A stretch of 64,000 bases of DNA from the NCBI GenBank assembly GCA_958348225.1, contig CATVYG010000004.1, positions 13,041-77,040 on the forward strand, given 5' to 3'. The notes below the pieces were generated by a model. It did no database searches. It saw nothing but the letters and a program-made list of their open reading frames with translations, and was not told where the DNA came from. Of this stretch, positions 19,291 through 27,107 are shown one piece after another. The first letter of the stretch is position 1, and each line of letters opens with the position of its first letter. Origin of the DNA: an uncultured Collinsella sp. (lineage in GTDB: Bacteria > Actinomycetota > Coriobacteriia > Coriobacteriales > Coriobacteriaceae). Both the position numbers and the translations under genes were made by a program.

Positions 19291-20150
19291 TATTTACCGT
19301 CCAGCAGACGCAGGTGCTTAAGCGAGAGGTCGAGAATCGGCGCAGAGTGCGTCAGGGCGCCCGAGCTAATATAGTCGACACCCAGATCGGCCAGGGCGCG
19401 AATGTTGTCGGCGTCCACGTTGCCCGAACACTCGGTCTTGGCACGACCGGCGATAAGCTCGATAGCGGCCGCCATGTCGTCATGGGTCATATTGTCGAGC
19501 ATGATAATGTCGGCACCGGCTTCCACGGCCTCGCGCACCATGTCCAGGTTCTCGCACTCGATCTCGACCGTCGCAGTAAACGATGCATGGGCGCGCGCCA
19601 TCTCGATCGCGCGCGTCACGCCACCGGCGGCATCGATGTGGTTGTCCTTGAGCATGACGGCCGTCGACAGGTTGTAACGGTGGTTGCTGCCGCCGCCAAT
19701 CTCAACCGCCGCCTTCTCAAACACGCGCATGCCCGGTGTGGTCTTGCGCGTGTCGACGAGCACGGTCTTGGTTCCCTCGAGCGCCGCGGCCATGCTGTGC
19801 GTATAGGTAGCGATGCCGCTCATGCGCTGCAGGTAGTTGAGCGCCACGCGCTCGCCCGAAAGCAGCACACGCGCATCGCCGCGCACCTGACCCACGTGGT
19901 CGCCGGCATGCACCTCGTCACCGTCGGCAACATCAAACAGCACCGAGCTCTGCGAATCCAGCAGCTCAAAGGTGCGAGCGAACACATCCAGGCCGGCGAT
20001 GATGCCATCAGCTTTGGCGATAAGCTCCACCGTGGCGGGACGCGCCGTGGGGCACACGCTCGCCGTGCTCACGTCCTCAAAGGTAATGTCCTCGCGCAGA
20101 GCCTGCAGAATCAGATCATCGACGACGAGCTTCATGGTAATGGGATTCAT
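19290..20150 (-). CDS. nadC: Nicotinate-nucleotide pyrophosphorylase (carboxylating)
   Basis: 286 residues. Quinolinate phosphoribosyltransferase converts quinolinate and PRPP to nicotinate mononucleotide and CO2. Family motifs: LREDITFEDVST near the start, LNYLQRMSGIAT, DTRKTTPGMRVFEKAAVEIGGG, HRYNLSTAVMLKDNH, and EIECENLDMVREAVEAGADIIMLDNM. The length is normal. It starts three bases after the nadB stop and overlaps niaR by one base. Confidence 0.97.
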   Translation of the reverse strand: MNPITMKLVVDDLILQALREDITFEDVSTASVCPTARPATVELIAKADGIIAGLDVFARTFELLDSQSSVLFDVADGDEVHAGDHVGQVRGDARVLLSGERVALNYLQRMSGIATYTHSMAAALEGTKTVLVDTRKTTPGMRVFEKAAVEIGGGSNHRYNLSTAVMLKDNHIDAAGGVTRAIEMARAHASFTATVEIECENLDMVREAVEAGADIIMLDNMTHDDMAAAIELIAGRAKTECSGNVDADNIRALADLGVDYISSGALTHSAPILDLSLKHLRLLDGK

Positions 20151-20153
20151 GGT

Positions 20154-21530
20154 CTACTCCTCCACGGCCTGCGTGCTGGCGGCACGGGCCAAATCATCGA
20201 TTGCCAGGGGATCGGCGCTCAGGGCGCGATGACGGCCATCGAGCGCGGGATCGCCCGTCTGCTCCACGGCCAGCGACTCGCCGGTACGCATATACCACGC
20301 GGCGCGACGACCCCAGACCAGCGCTTCGAGCAGGCTGTTTGATGCGAGGCGATTCTTGCCGTGAACGCCGTTGCAAGCCGTCTCGCCCGCGGCGTAGAGC
20401 TCGGGCATCGAGGTACGGCCGTCCTTGTCGACCCACACGCCGCCCATAAAGTAGTGCTGCGTGGGCGTAACGGGAATGGGCTCGTCCAAGATGTCGCGGC
20501 CGTCCTCCAGGCAGCGCGCGCGGATGTTGGTAAAGTGCCCGGTCACCACGTCGCGCTCGACGGGGGCAAAGCTCAGCCACTCGTGCTCGGTACCGTCCTG
20601 CTTCATCTGCTCGCGAATAGCGGCGGCGACCACATCGCGCGGCTGAAGCTCGTCGGTAAAGCGCTCGCCGGCGGCGTTGAGCAAAATCGCGCCCTCGCCG
20701 CGGCAGCTCTCGCTGATCAGGAAGGTGCGGCCCGGTTGCGGCGAAAACAGACCCGTGGGGTGAATCTGCACGTAGTCCAGGTGCTCCATCTTAATGCCAT
20801 GCTCCTGAGCAATGTAGCAGGCATCGCCCGTGAGCTGCGGGTAGTTGGTCGAATGGTCGTATACGCCGCCGATACCGCCCGTCGCCCACAGCGTGTGGCT
20901 GGCATGGATCTTAAACGGCTTGCCGGCATGCTCACCCTCGGCGGTATTTGTCAGCTCGTCGGCGGGACGAACCGAGTTGTCCTCGTCCACGGGAACGGCG
21001 ACGACGCCGGTGCACACCGTGGCCCCATCGCGCTCGCCCGTCAGGATGTCGGTCATGGCCACGTGCTCAAGAATCTGCACGTTATCCAGCTTGCGAACGG
21101 CCTGGAGCAGCTTGGTCGTTATCTCCTTACCCGTAATATCGGCATGGAAGGCAATGCGCGGGCGGCTGTGCGCGCCCTCGCGGGTAAAGTCGAGGCTGCC
21201 GTCGGCCTTGCGCTCAAAATCCACGCCCATCGCCAGCAGGTCGTTAATGACCGAGCGGCTCGAGCGGATCATGATGTCGACGCTCTCGCGGCGGTTCTCG
21301 TAATGACCGGCGTGCATGGTGTCCTCAAAGAAGGCATCGTAGTCTGAGCCTTCGGGCAGCACGCAGATACCGCCCTGCGCGAGCATCGAATCGCACTCGT
21401 CGACAGCGCCCTTGGAAAGCATGATCACGCGCGTGCTCGTCGGCAGGTTAAGAGCCGCGTACAGGCCCGCCACGCCGCAGCCGGCAATGACGACGTCGCA
21501 CTCCATATCGGGGTATTGCTTGGTTTCCAC
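20154..21530 (-). CDS. nadB: L-aspartate oxidase
   Basis: 458 residues if translation starts at GTG 21528-21530, preferred because AGAGGATTCCT precedes it closely. ATG 21555-21557 is in frame but would put the start inside a GGGAC hairpin. The FAD site is CDVVIAGCGVAGLYAALN; active-site regions are HPTGLF, ESCRGEGAILLN and ASNSLLEALVWGRRAA. The enzyme oxidises L-aspartate to iminoaspartate, which NadA condenses to quinolinate. It is shorter than E. coli NadB (540 residues): the C-terminal helical domain is largely missing, as in some fumarate-reductase-like NadB proteins. Confidence 0.93.
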   Translation of the reverse strand: METKQYPDMECDVVIAGCGVAGLYAALNLPTSTRVIMLSKGAVDECDSMLAQGGICVLPEGSDYDAFFEDTMHAGHYENRRESVDIMIRSSRSVINDLLAMGVDFERKADGSLDFTREGAHSRPRIAFHADITGKEITTKLLQAVRKLDNVQILEHVAMTDILTGERDGATVCTGVVAVPVDEDNSVRPADELTNTAEGEHAGKPFKIHASHTLWATGGIGGVYDHSTNYPQLTGDACYIAQEHGIKMEHLDYVQIHPTGLFSPQPGRTFLISESCRGEGAILLNAAGERFTDELQPRDVVAAAIREQMKQDGTEHEWLSFAPVERDVVTGHFTNIRARCLEDGRDILDEPIPVTPTQHYFMGGVWVDKDGRTSMPELYAAGETACNGVHGKNRLASNSLLEALVWGRRAAWYMRTGESLAVEQTGDPALDGRHRALSADPLAIDDLARAASTQAVEE

Positions 21531-21547
21531 AGGAATCCTCTCCCTTG

Positions 21548-21582
21548 AATGTGACATAAGGGACCGTCCCTCCTGCCACATT
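21548..21582 (-). repeat. GGGAC-core hairpin between nadA and nadB
   Basis: On the minus strand AATGTGGCA and TGTCACATT enclose GGAGGGACGGTCCCTTA. It falls between the nadA stop and the preferred nadB start, inside the operon. Confidence 0.75.
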
Positions 21583-21585
21583 GTT

Positions 21586-22611
21586 CTAGCGCGCTGCGTA
21601 CTCGAGCATGCGGTCGAGCGTGAGCTTGGCCTGATCGGCGGCCTCGTCCGAGACGCCGATCTGCACCTCGCCCTCGCCCGTCTCCAGGCAGCGCACGAGC
21701 TTTTCGAGCGTGATGAGGTCCATGTTGACGCAGGTGGGCTGCACCGCGGGGAAATAGAACTTCTTGCCGGTGCCCTGGCAGCGGCGCTCGAGCTCGTAGA
21801 GCACGCCGCGGACCGTCACGATAATGAACTCGCTCGCGTCGGACTCCTCGGCATACTTAATGATGCCGGCGGTGGAGCCGATGTAGTCGGCCTCGGCCAG
21901 AACGTCGGCCTTGCACTCGGGGTGCGCCAGCACGAGCGCGTCGGGGTGGGCCTCCGTCGCGTCGACGATCTGCTCGACGGTGATGATGTGATGGCGCGGG
22001 CAGTAGCCGTTGTTGAGGATGACGTGCTTTTGCGGCACCTGCTCGGCTACGAAGCGGCCCAGGTTCTGGTCGGGAATGAACAGGACGTGCTGCTGCGGCA
22101 GCTCGGACACGATCTTGACGGCGTTGGAACTGGTGACACACACGTCACTCCAGCTCTTGATCTCAACCGTGGAGTTGACGTAGCACACCACGGCAAGGTC
22201 GTCGCCGTACTCGGCGCGGGCGGCGTCGACCGTCTCGCGCTTGACCATATGAGCCATGGGACAATCCGCGCCCGGCTCGGGCAGCAGCACGGTCTTGGTG
22301 GGGTTGAGCAGCTTGGCGCTCTCGCCCATAAACTCCACGCCGCACAGCACGATGGTCCGCTGTGGCAGGCTCTTGGCGAGCTTGGCCAGGTAGAAGCTAT
22401 CGCCGACGTAATCAGCCACGGCCTGCACCTCGGGCGCCACGTAATAGTGCGCTAGGATCACCGCGTCACGTTGGGTTTTTAGTTGCTGAATGGCCTCGAC
22501 GAGCTCTGCGGGCACCAGTGCCGCGCGCTCCGTTGCCGTCGTTGCCGATGCTAGGCCGGCCGCGATATCGCGTGCGAGCTCCGACGCATCCATGTTCGCG
22601 CTCTGTGCCAT
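21586..22611 (-). CDS. nadA: Quinolinate synthase A
   Basis: 341 residues from ATG 22609-22611, with GAGAGGGG upstream. It condenses iminoaspartate with dihydroxyacetone phosphate to quinolinate using a 4Fe-4S cluster. Conserved parts: AVILAHYYVAPEVQAVADYVGDSF, CGVEFMGESAKLLNP, PEPGADCPMAHMV, VVCYVNSTVEIKSWSDVCVTSSNA, HPECKADVLAEADYIGSTAGI, and AVQPTCVNMDLITLEKL. Three Cys suit the cluster ligands. First gene of the operon, behind a promoter embedded in the repressor dyad. Confidence 0.97.
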   Translation of the reverse strand: MAQSANMDASELARDIAAGLASATTATERAALVPAELVEAIQQLKTQRDAVILAHYYVAPEVQAVADYVGDSFYLAKLAKSLPQRTIVLCGVEFMGESAKLLNPTKTVLLPEPGADCPMAHMVKRETVDAARAEYGDDLAVVCYVNSTVEIKSWSDVCVTSSNAVKIVSELPQQHVLFIPDQNLGRFVAEQVPQKHVILNNGYCPRHHIITVEQIVDATEAHPDALVLAHPECKADVLAEADYIGSTAGIIKYAEESDASEFIIVTVRGVLYELERRCQGTGKKFYFPAVQPTCVNMDLITLEKLVRCLETGEGEVQIGVSDEAADQAKLTLDRMLEYAAR

Positions 22612-22646
22612 CAAGGCCCCTCTCTTTTGGCGAATCTTGGGGTTTT

Positions 22647-22696
22647 AGTATGACACCTAGGTTTACAGCTGACAAGACAGCTGTAAACCTAGGTGT
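22647..22696 (-). promoter_or_regulatory. nadA promoter inside a perfect 19-bp inverted repeat (NiaR operator)
   Basis: Arms ACACCTAGGTTTACAGCTG (22653-22671) and its exact complement (22678-22696) flank a 6-nt loop. On the minus strand -35 TTGTCA (22670-22675) and -10 CATACT (22647-22652) are 17 bp apart, so the promoter spacer is one arm of the dyad. A bound repressor would exclude RNA polymerase. The niaR gene in the same operon is the natural regulator. Confidence 0.8.
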
Positions 22697-22904
22697 AAAG
22701 TTGAAATAAAGATTCAATCATGTGGCAGGTCCATTTTCGAACTGGCAAGCCGAGGATAGCCGAGCTCTCGATAGCGCAGGAGGCATCTTTCGCCACCGCA
22801 ATACCGCTCGGCGCGAGTTGCGCGACGTGGGGCGCAAATGGGACACGCCTCCGCGAGCGGTCCGCACCCAATGTGGCAAAATCGAACTACTAAGGGGGCT
22901 CAGA

Positions 22905-23627
22905 ATGCTCAAGATTATTGCCTGCGACGACGACGTCGCTTTTCTAGATAGACTGCACCGGATGATCGACCGTTGGTCGAGCGAGACGGGCACGGCGGTC
23001 GATGTTGCGCTCGTCACGCGCGGCGAGGACCTGCTGGCCCGCCATGCCGCATCGCGCGCCGACATCATCTTGCTCGATATGATCATGCCGCTCGTCAACG
23101 GCATGGACACCGCGCGCGAATTGCGCCAGGCCGATACCGCCGTGCGTCTGGTGTTTCTCACCTCATCGCCCGAGTTTGCACTGGAGTCCTACGAGGTCCG
23201 CGCCTTCGACTATCTGCTCAAGCCTGTGACTTACGAACGCCTGGCGCAGCTACTCGACGAGCTTTCGAGCGTGCGCCCGGCGGCAACCGACGAACTCGTA
23301 ATCAAAACGTCCTTTGGCTACCACGCCCTGCGCCTGTCCGACATCGAATATGCCGAGGCGCGCAACAAGCACGTGGTCTTCCACCTGCGCGACGGACGCG
23401 ATATCGAGGCACTCGAATCGTTCCGCAGCGTCGAGGACCGTTTGGCGCAAAATGCCACCTTCTTTAAATGCCACCGCAGCTACCAGGTCAACCTGCGCAA
23501 TATCGATCACTTTGACCGCACGGACATCGTCATGCGCTCGGGTGCGTGCATCCCGCTTTCGCGCAGCTGCAAGCAGGGATTCCAAGACGCCTACTTTGCG
23601 GTTCGCTTTGAGGGTGGGAGACACTGA
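22905..23627 (+). CDS. LytTR-family response regulator
   Basis: 240 residues from ATG 22905, chosen for AAGGGGGC upstream; the in-frame extension to 22722 has no support. The receiver domain (residues 1-118) has acidic pocket CDDD, phosphorylated Asp in IILLDMIMP, conserved Thr/Ser in VFLTSS and Lys in YLLKPV. A LytTR DNA-binding domain follows (about 135-235; ISYVEA-like motif DIEYAEARNKHVVFHL, then FFKCHRSYQVNLRNI). Such AgrA/LytR-like regulators bind direct repeats and often control peptide-signalled or cell-surface traits. It overlaps its kinase by one base (TGATG). Confidence 0.93.
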   Translation: MLKIIACDDDVAFLDRLHRMIDRWSSETGTAVDVALVTRGEDLLARHAASRADIILLDMIMPLVNGMDTARELRQADTAVRLVFLTSSPEFALESYEVRAFDYLLKPVTYERLAQLLDELSSVRPAATDELVIKTSFGYHALRLSDIEYAEARNKHVVFHLRDGRDIEALESFRSVEDRLAQNATFFKCHRSYQVNLRNIDHFDRTDIVMRSGACIPLSRSCKQGFQDAYFAVRFEGGRH

Positions 23628-24904
23628 TGGCCTCCTCGGTCGAAATGGTCCTTTGGGCAATCCACCACGCCACGACGCTGCTCTTTGGCGTCTTTGCCTC
23701 GGCGGCGCTGTGCGGTATCGAGATCAACCGGCGTCATGCGCTTGAACTGGTGCTGGTCGGTGCCGTAACTGGATGCGCATTTGGCCTCGCCAATGCCGTC
23801 GGCGGCGAGCTTTTCGCCCGCCAGGTATATCCGCTCGTCGTGCATCTGCCGCTCGTCATCTATTTGTGCGCGCGCTACCGCCTGAGCCCGCTGCTTGCCG
23901 TGCTCGGCATTACCAGCGCCTATCTGAGCTGCCAGTTCAGCAATTGGATGGGCATCGCCGCCTTTGCCGCAACCGATTCGCAGATCGCGTACTATCTGGC
24001 GCGTATTGCGACCACACTCGCCGTCTTTGCCGTCCTATTGCATTGGGCCGGCGACATCGGTCCGCGCTTGGCGATTAAAAGCACCACCGAGCTGGGCATC
24101 CTTTTAATCCTGCCGCTCGTCTATTACGTCTTTGACTATGCCACCAACGTCTACACCACGCTGTTCCACTCGGGCTCGGTGGTAACGGTTGAGTTTTTGG
24201 CATTTGCGCTCTGTGCCTTCTATCTTATGTTTCTTGCCGTTTACCTGCGCGAATACGAAGAAAAGGAAACCGCCGAGCGAGAGCGCTGGATGCTCGAAAC
24301 CCGCGACAGCGCCGCCATTAAAGAGCTCGAGGCCTGGCGTCAATCTGGGCGCGAGCTGTCGATTCTTCGCCACGATATGCGCCACTTCCTACGCGGCCTG
24401 GCCGCTTTAATTGAGGAGGGCCACACCGACGAGGCGCTCAAACGCATCGACGAACTCTGCGAAGCCGGCGACCGCACCGCCGTACGCCGCTTCTGTGCCA
24501 ACGAGACCGTAAACATCGCGCTTTCGTCATTTAACTCGGATATCAATAGAAACGGCATTACCGCCAACCTGCGCGCCGCCGTACCCGAAACCATCCACGT
24601 AGGTGACGCCGACCTGTTTAGCGTGCTCTCAAATGCCTTGGAAAACGCTATCACCGCCGCAAGCGCCGCACCCCAAGGAAAGCGATTCGTCGACTTTGAC
24701 CTGCGATTAGAGGACGGCCAGCTGCTGCTGTTAGTTTCCAACACGTTTGACCGCGCGCCGCGCATGGTCGACGGCATGCCCGTGACCCGGCATGCGGGCC
24801 ACGGCTTTGGCACCAAGAGCATCAAACTTGCCGTGGAGCGCATGAACGGCAACTGTCAGTTCCGCATTAACGGCGATCGGTTTGAGCTGCGCGCTGTGAT
24901 GTAG
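23627..24904 (+). CDS. GHKL-type sensor histidine kinase (AgrC-like)
   Basis: 425 residues. Six to seven membrane helices cover residues 1-205, then a coiled linker (EYEEKETAERERW). The phosphoacceptor His lies in LSILRHDMRHFLRGLAALIEEG. The ATPase domain has an N box (LFSVLSNALENAITAA) and a G box (GHGFGTKSIKLAVERMNG). This is the HPK10/AgrC type that pairs with LytTR regulators such as the gene directly upstream. No peptide-pheromone gene was found beside it. Confidence 0.92.
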   Translation: MASSVEMVLWAIHHATTLLFGVFASAALCGIEINRRHALELVLVGAVTGCAFGLANAVGGELFARQVYPLVVHLPLVIYLCARYRLSPLLAVLGITSAYLSCQFSNWMGIAAFAATDSQIAYYLARIATTLAVFAVLLHWAGDIGPRLAIKSTTELGILLILPLVYYVFDYATNVYTTLFHSGSVVTVEFLAFALCAFYLMFLAVYLREYEEKETAERERWMLETRDSAAIKELEAWRQSGRELSILRHDMRHFLRGLAALIEEGHTDEALKRIDELCEAGDRTAVRRFCANETVNIALSSFNSDINRNGITANLRAAVPETIHVGDADLFSVLSNALENAITAASAAPQGKRFVDFDLRLEDGQLLLLVSNTFDRAPRMVDGMPVTRHAGHGFGTKSIKLAVERMNGNCQFRINGDRFELRAVM

Positions 24905-24968
24905 AAGTGCGGCGCCGATCTCGAGGCGTGCCTTGCCCGCCAGACAATCGCTCGCCGGCGCCAATCCG

Positions 24969-25544
24969 CTACAGCGGAGCGGCTGCCGGGGTCAGTTGCT
25001 TGATGTATGCCCACATGCGCTGCTTGGCGGCTTTGTCAGTGAGCGCCGCCTCAAAACCGTCGAGCGCGAGCACGCGGCGACCCTGCACATGGGCGACCAA
25101 GCCGGGCTTGAGCATGGCGGTGTCGAAGTCATCGATCGCCACGAGCATATCGGCGTAGGTCTCGCGCATGGCGTCAGCCGCGTTGTTGTCGAGCAGTAGC
25201 ACCGCCTCGGGGTCCAAAGCCTCAAGCGCCTCACGGAACAGCTCGCACGGCAGAGTCTCGCCCACCGCGACCGCTCCGTCACCCACGCCGGCGACGCTTG
25301 CCAGCACGCAAAAATCCTCGGGCGCGTAGCCGATGGCCCCAAGCGCCTTGCGCAACGCCGCGCCATCCGGGCCGGCGGCAAGCTCGCCACCCGAACGCTC
25401 GGCCTCGTCCAAATCGCCTTTGACCAGCACGATCGGCGAGCACGCGTTGCCCGCGATACGCACGCCACGGACCGCAAGCGATGTGAGCTCCTGCTCGGCC
25501 GCCTGGGCGATGGCTTCTTTTTTCTGGCTTTGTGACGTGGACAT
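24969..25544 (-). CDS. Uracil-DNA-glycosylase-superfamily-like protein
   Basis: 191 residues from ATG 25542-25544 (GGAGAG upstream). The middle resembles family 4/5 uracil-DNA glycosylases in order: a lost GEAPG motif (VLVKGDLDEAERSGG), then AAGPDGAALRKALGAIGYAPEDFCVLAS, which mirrors the usual PFVGPAG-L-LL-IG-R-D-Y-TN block, then LEALDPEAVLLLDNNAADAM, which mirrors the usual P-VI-LG--A block. Catalytic and Fe-S Cys positions are not evident, so it may be a non-catalytic or repurposed member. It is convergent with the kinase and divergent from trxA. The assignment is by eye and modest. Confidence 0.5.
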   Translation of the reverse strand: MSTSQSQKKEAIAQAAEQELTSLAVRGVRIAGNACSPIVLVKGDLDEAERSGGELAAGPDGAALRKALGAIGYAPEDFCVLASVAGVGDGAVAVGETLPCELFREALEALDPEAVLLLDNNAADAMRETYADMLVAIDDFDTAMLKPGLVAHVQGRRVLALDGFEAALTDKAAKQRMWAYIKQLTPAAAPL

Positions 25545-25680
25545 GCGCTCTCCAATCGTTTGCGTGCCCACCATTATATAAAAGAGCTGCCCGCGAGTGG
25601 TTGCTTTGCGGGCGGCTGGGTATAAGCACGGTCGTACTGAGTTTTACGCGGCCGAGCCGCGTCGCATTATGGAGGTCACC

Positions 25681-26001
25681 ATGGCTGACATTAATCAGAT
25701 TACCCCCGAGAACTTCGATTCCATCGTTAACGACAGCCTGCCCGTGCTGGTCGATTTTTGGGCACCGTGGTGCGGGCCCTGTCGATCCCTCTCGCCCATC
25801 GTTGACGAGGTTGCCGATGAGCTGGCGGGCAAGCTTGCCGTTGCCAAATGCAACGTCGACGACAACCAGGACCTGGCCATGAAGTATGGCGTCATGAGCA
25901 TCCCCACGCTGATTGTGTTTAAGAACGGCGAGGAGATTGACCGCTCAGTTGGCGCTCTACCCAAGGCGAGGCTGCAGGCGCTGCTGGAGAAGCATCTGTA
26001 A
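25681..26001 (+). CDS. trxA: Thioredoxin
   Basis: 106 residues from ATG 25681, preceded by GGAGGTCACC; an in-frame upstream extension is not supported. Thioredoxin fold with active site FWAPWCGPCRSLSP (Cys about 32 and 35), cis-Pro region MSIPTLIVFKNG, and C-terminal helix. A general cytosolic disulfide reductase. The usual Lys after WCGPC is Arg here. Monocistronic, with a likely terminator at 26112. Confidence 0.96.
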   Translation: MADINQITPENFDSIVNDSLPVLVDFWAPWCGPCRSLSPIVDEVADELAGKLAVAKCNVDDNQDLAMKYGVMSIPTLIVFKNGEEIDRSVGALPKARLQALLEKHL

Positions 26002-26111
26002 TACGCTTGTTACTTACTCGCCGTCTATGAGCGGTTTTGCACCGCTCGCCGGACTTCTGGATGCACCGAGTGCAACCACGGATAGTATGGTAGTCACAAA
26101 CAGCCCCCAGT

Positions 26112-26149
26112 GAACGGGTGCGGGTCGCACAGACTCGTACCCGTTTTCT
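26112..26149 (+). terminator. Likely terminator after trxA
   Basis: AACGGGT and ACCCGTT form a stem followed by TTCTT. The loop is long (19 nt), with further partial pairing inside. Confidence 0.5.
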
Positions 26150-26222
26150 TATGCAGCTGCGCGCAGAGCGGGCGTAGTAAAATCTGAACCACTGAACTGC
26201 CCCATACAAAAGGAGATTTTCC

Positions 26223-26471
26223 ATGCATGATGTTGGAATGAACATGAGCCAGCTTGCCATGAGCGTCAAGCAGGTCGACGACACCATCGAGCTCGCTCAC
26301 GAATGGAGCCATCAGTTGCTGCATGCGACCGAGAATTTTGACATGGAGCGCATCGGCGCCAAGCTCGAGGCAGCCATGGCCGCGCTGCACGAGGCGCATG
26401 ACGCGCTCGAGGGCTACGAAGAGGCCATCGAGGCCGACCACAACTCCGTCGGATCCGTGAAGCTGGTGTAG
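26223..26471 (+). CDS. Small helical protein upstream of nikR
   Basis: 82 residues; AAAGGAGATTTTCC precedes ATG 26223. Predicted all-helical, amphipathic and acidic (KLEAAMAALHEAHDALEGYEEAIEADH), with six His spread through it. It ends one base before the GTG start of nikR, so the two are translationally coupled. It may take part in metal handling, but this rests only on neighbourhood and His content. No family was recognised. Confidence 0.7.
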   Translation: MHDVGMNMSQLAMSVKQVDDTIELAHEWSHQLLHATENFDMERIGAKLEAAMAALHEAHDALEGYEEAIEADHNSVGSVKLV

Positions 26472-26472
26472 G

Positions 26473-26991
26473 GTGTCCGAACACGAACACGAGCACGGCT
26501 GCGGGCACGAGCACGAGCATCCGCACGGGGCGGACGGTGACGCGGGCTGCCACTGTAGTGGCTCCGGCTCCGAGCTGGTCCGTTTTTCGGTTACCGCACC
26601 CGACGACCTGCTGCGCCGTTTTGACGAACAGATCGCGCGCCGCGGCGACGTGGCCAACCGCTCCGAGGCCGTGCGCGACCTGATTCGCGCCTCGATCGCC
26701 AAGGAGCAGATGCGCACGCCCGATGAGCATGTTATCGGGTCGCTCACCATGATCTACGACCATCACACCGGCGATCTGACACGCCGCCTGGACGAGGTGC
26801 AGCACGACTACACCAACGAGATCGTATCGACCATGCACGTGCATCTGGATCACCACAACTGCTTGGAGATTCTGGCGCTCAAGGGTCGCGGCGAGCGCGT
26901 CTACGAACTAGCCGACCGCCTGCTGGGCCTGCGCGGCGTTAAGCACGGCGAGCTCACGTGCGCCGCCACCAAGCAGAGCCTGGGGCTGTAG
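26473..26991 (+). CDS. nikR: Nickel-responsive regulator NikR with His-rich N-terminal tail
   Basis: 172 residues from GTG 26473. A ribbon-helix-helix DNA-binding domain (about residues 36-75, VRFSVTAPDDLLRRFDEQIARRGDVANRSEAVRDLIR) precedes a regulatory ACT-type domain with the complete high-affinity nickel site MHVHLDHHNCLE. NikR normally represses nickel uptake or activates nickel enzymes when metal is high. The unusual part is a roughly 32-residue start rich in His, Glu and Cys (EHEHEHGCGHEHEHPHG), absent from E. coli NikR, which looks like a metal-binding tail. hypF-hypC-hypD-hypE follow, needed to mature NiFe hydrogenase. Confidence 0.92.
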   Translation: MSEHEHEHGCGHEHEHPHGADGDAGCHCSGSGSELVRFSVTAPDDLLRRFDEQIARRGDVANRSEAVRDLIRASIAKEQMRTPDEHVIGSLTMIYDHHTGDLTRRLDEVQHDYTNEIVSTMHVHLDHHNCLEILALKGRGERVYELADRLLGLRGVKHGELTCAATKQSLGL

Positions 26992-27010
26992 CGGAATTTC
27001 CCGCAGCGCA

Positions 27011-27088
27011 CCTGCCAAAAAGGGACAGGTTTGTTTTGGCAGGTTTAGCGTTTTACCTACCAAAATAAACCTGTCCCTTTTTGGTCGG
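27011..27088. repeat. Two facing GGGAC-core hairpins, CCTGCCAAAA stem
   Basis: Copies at 27011-27043 (plus: CCTGCCAAAAAGGGACAGG then TTTGTTTTGGCAGG) and 27056-27088 (minus) lie head-on between nikR and hypF, forming a larger dyad. Confidence 0.85.
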
Positions 27089-27107
27089 TTTTGATGAGGG
27101 GTGTCGC

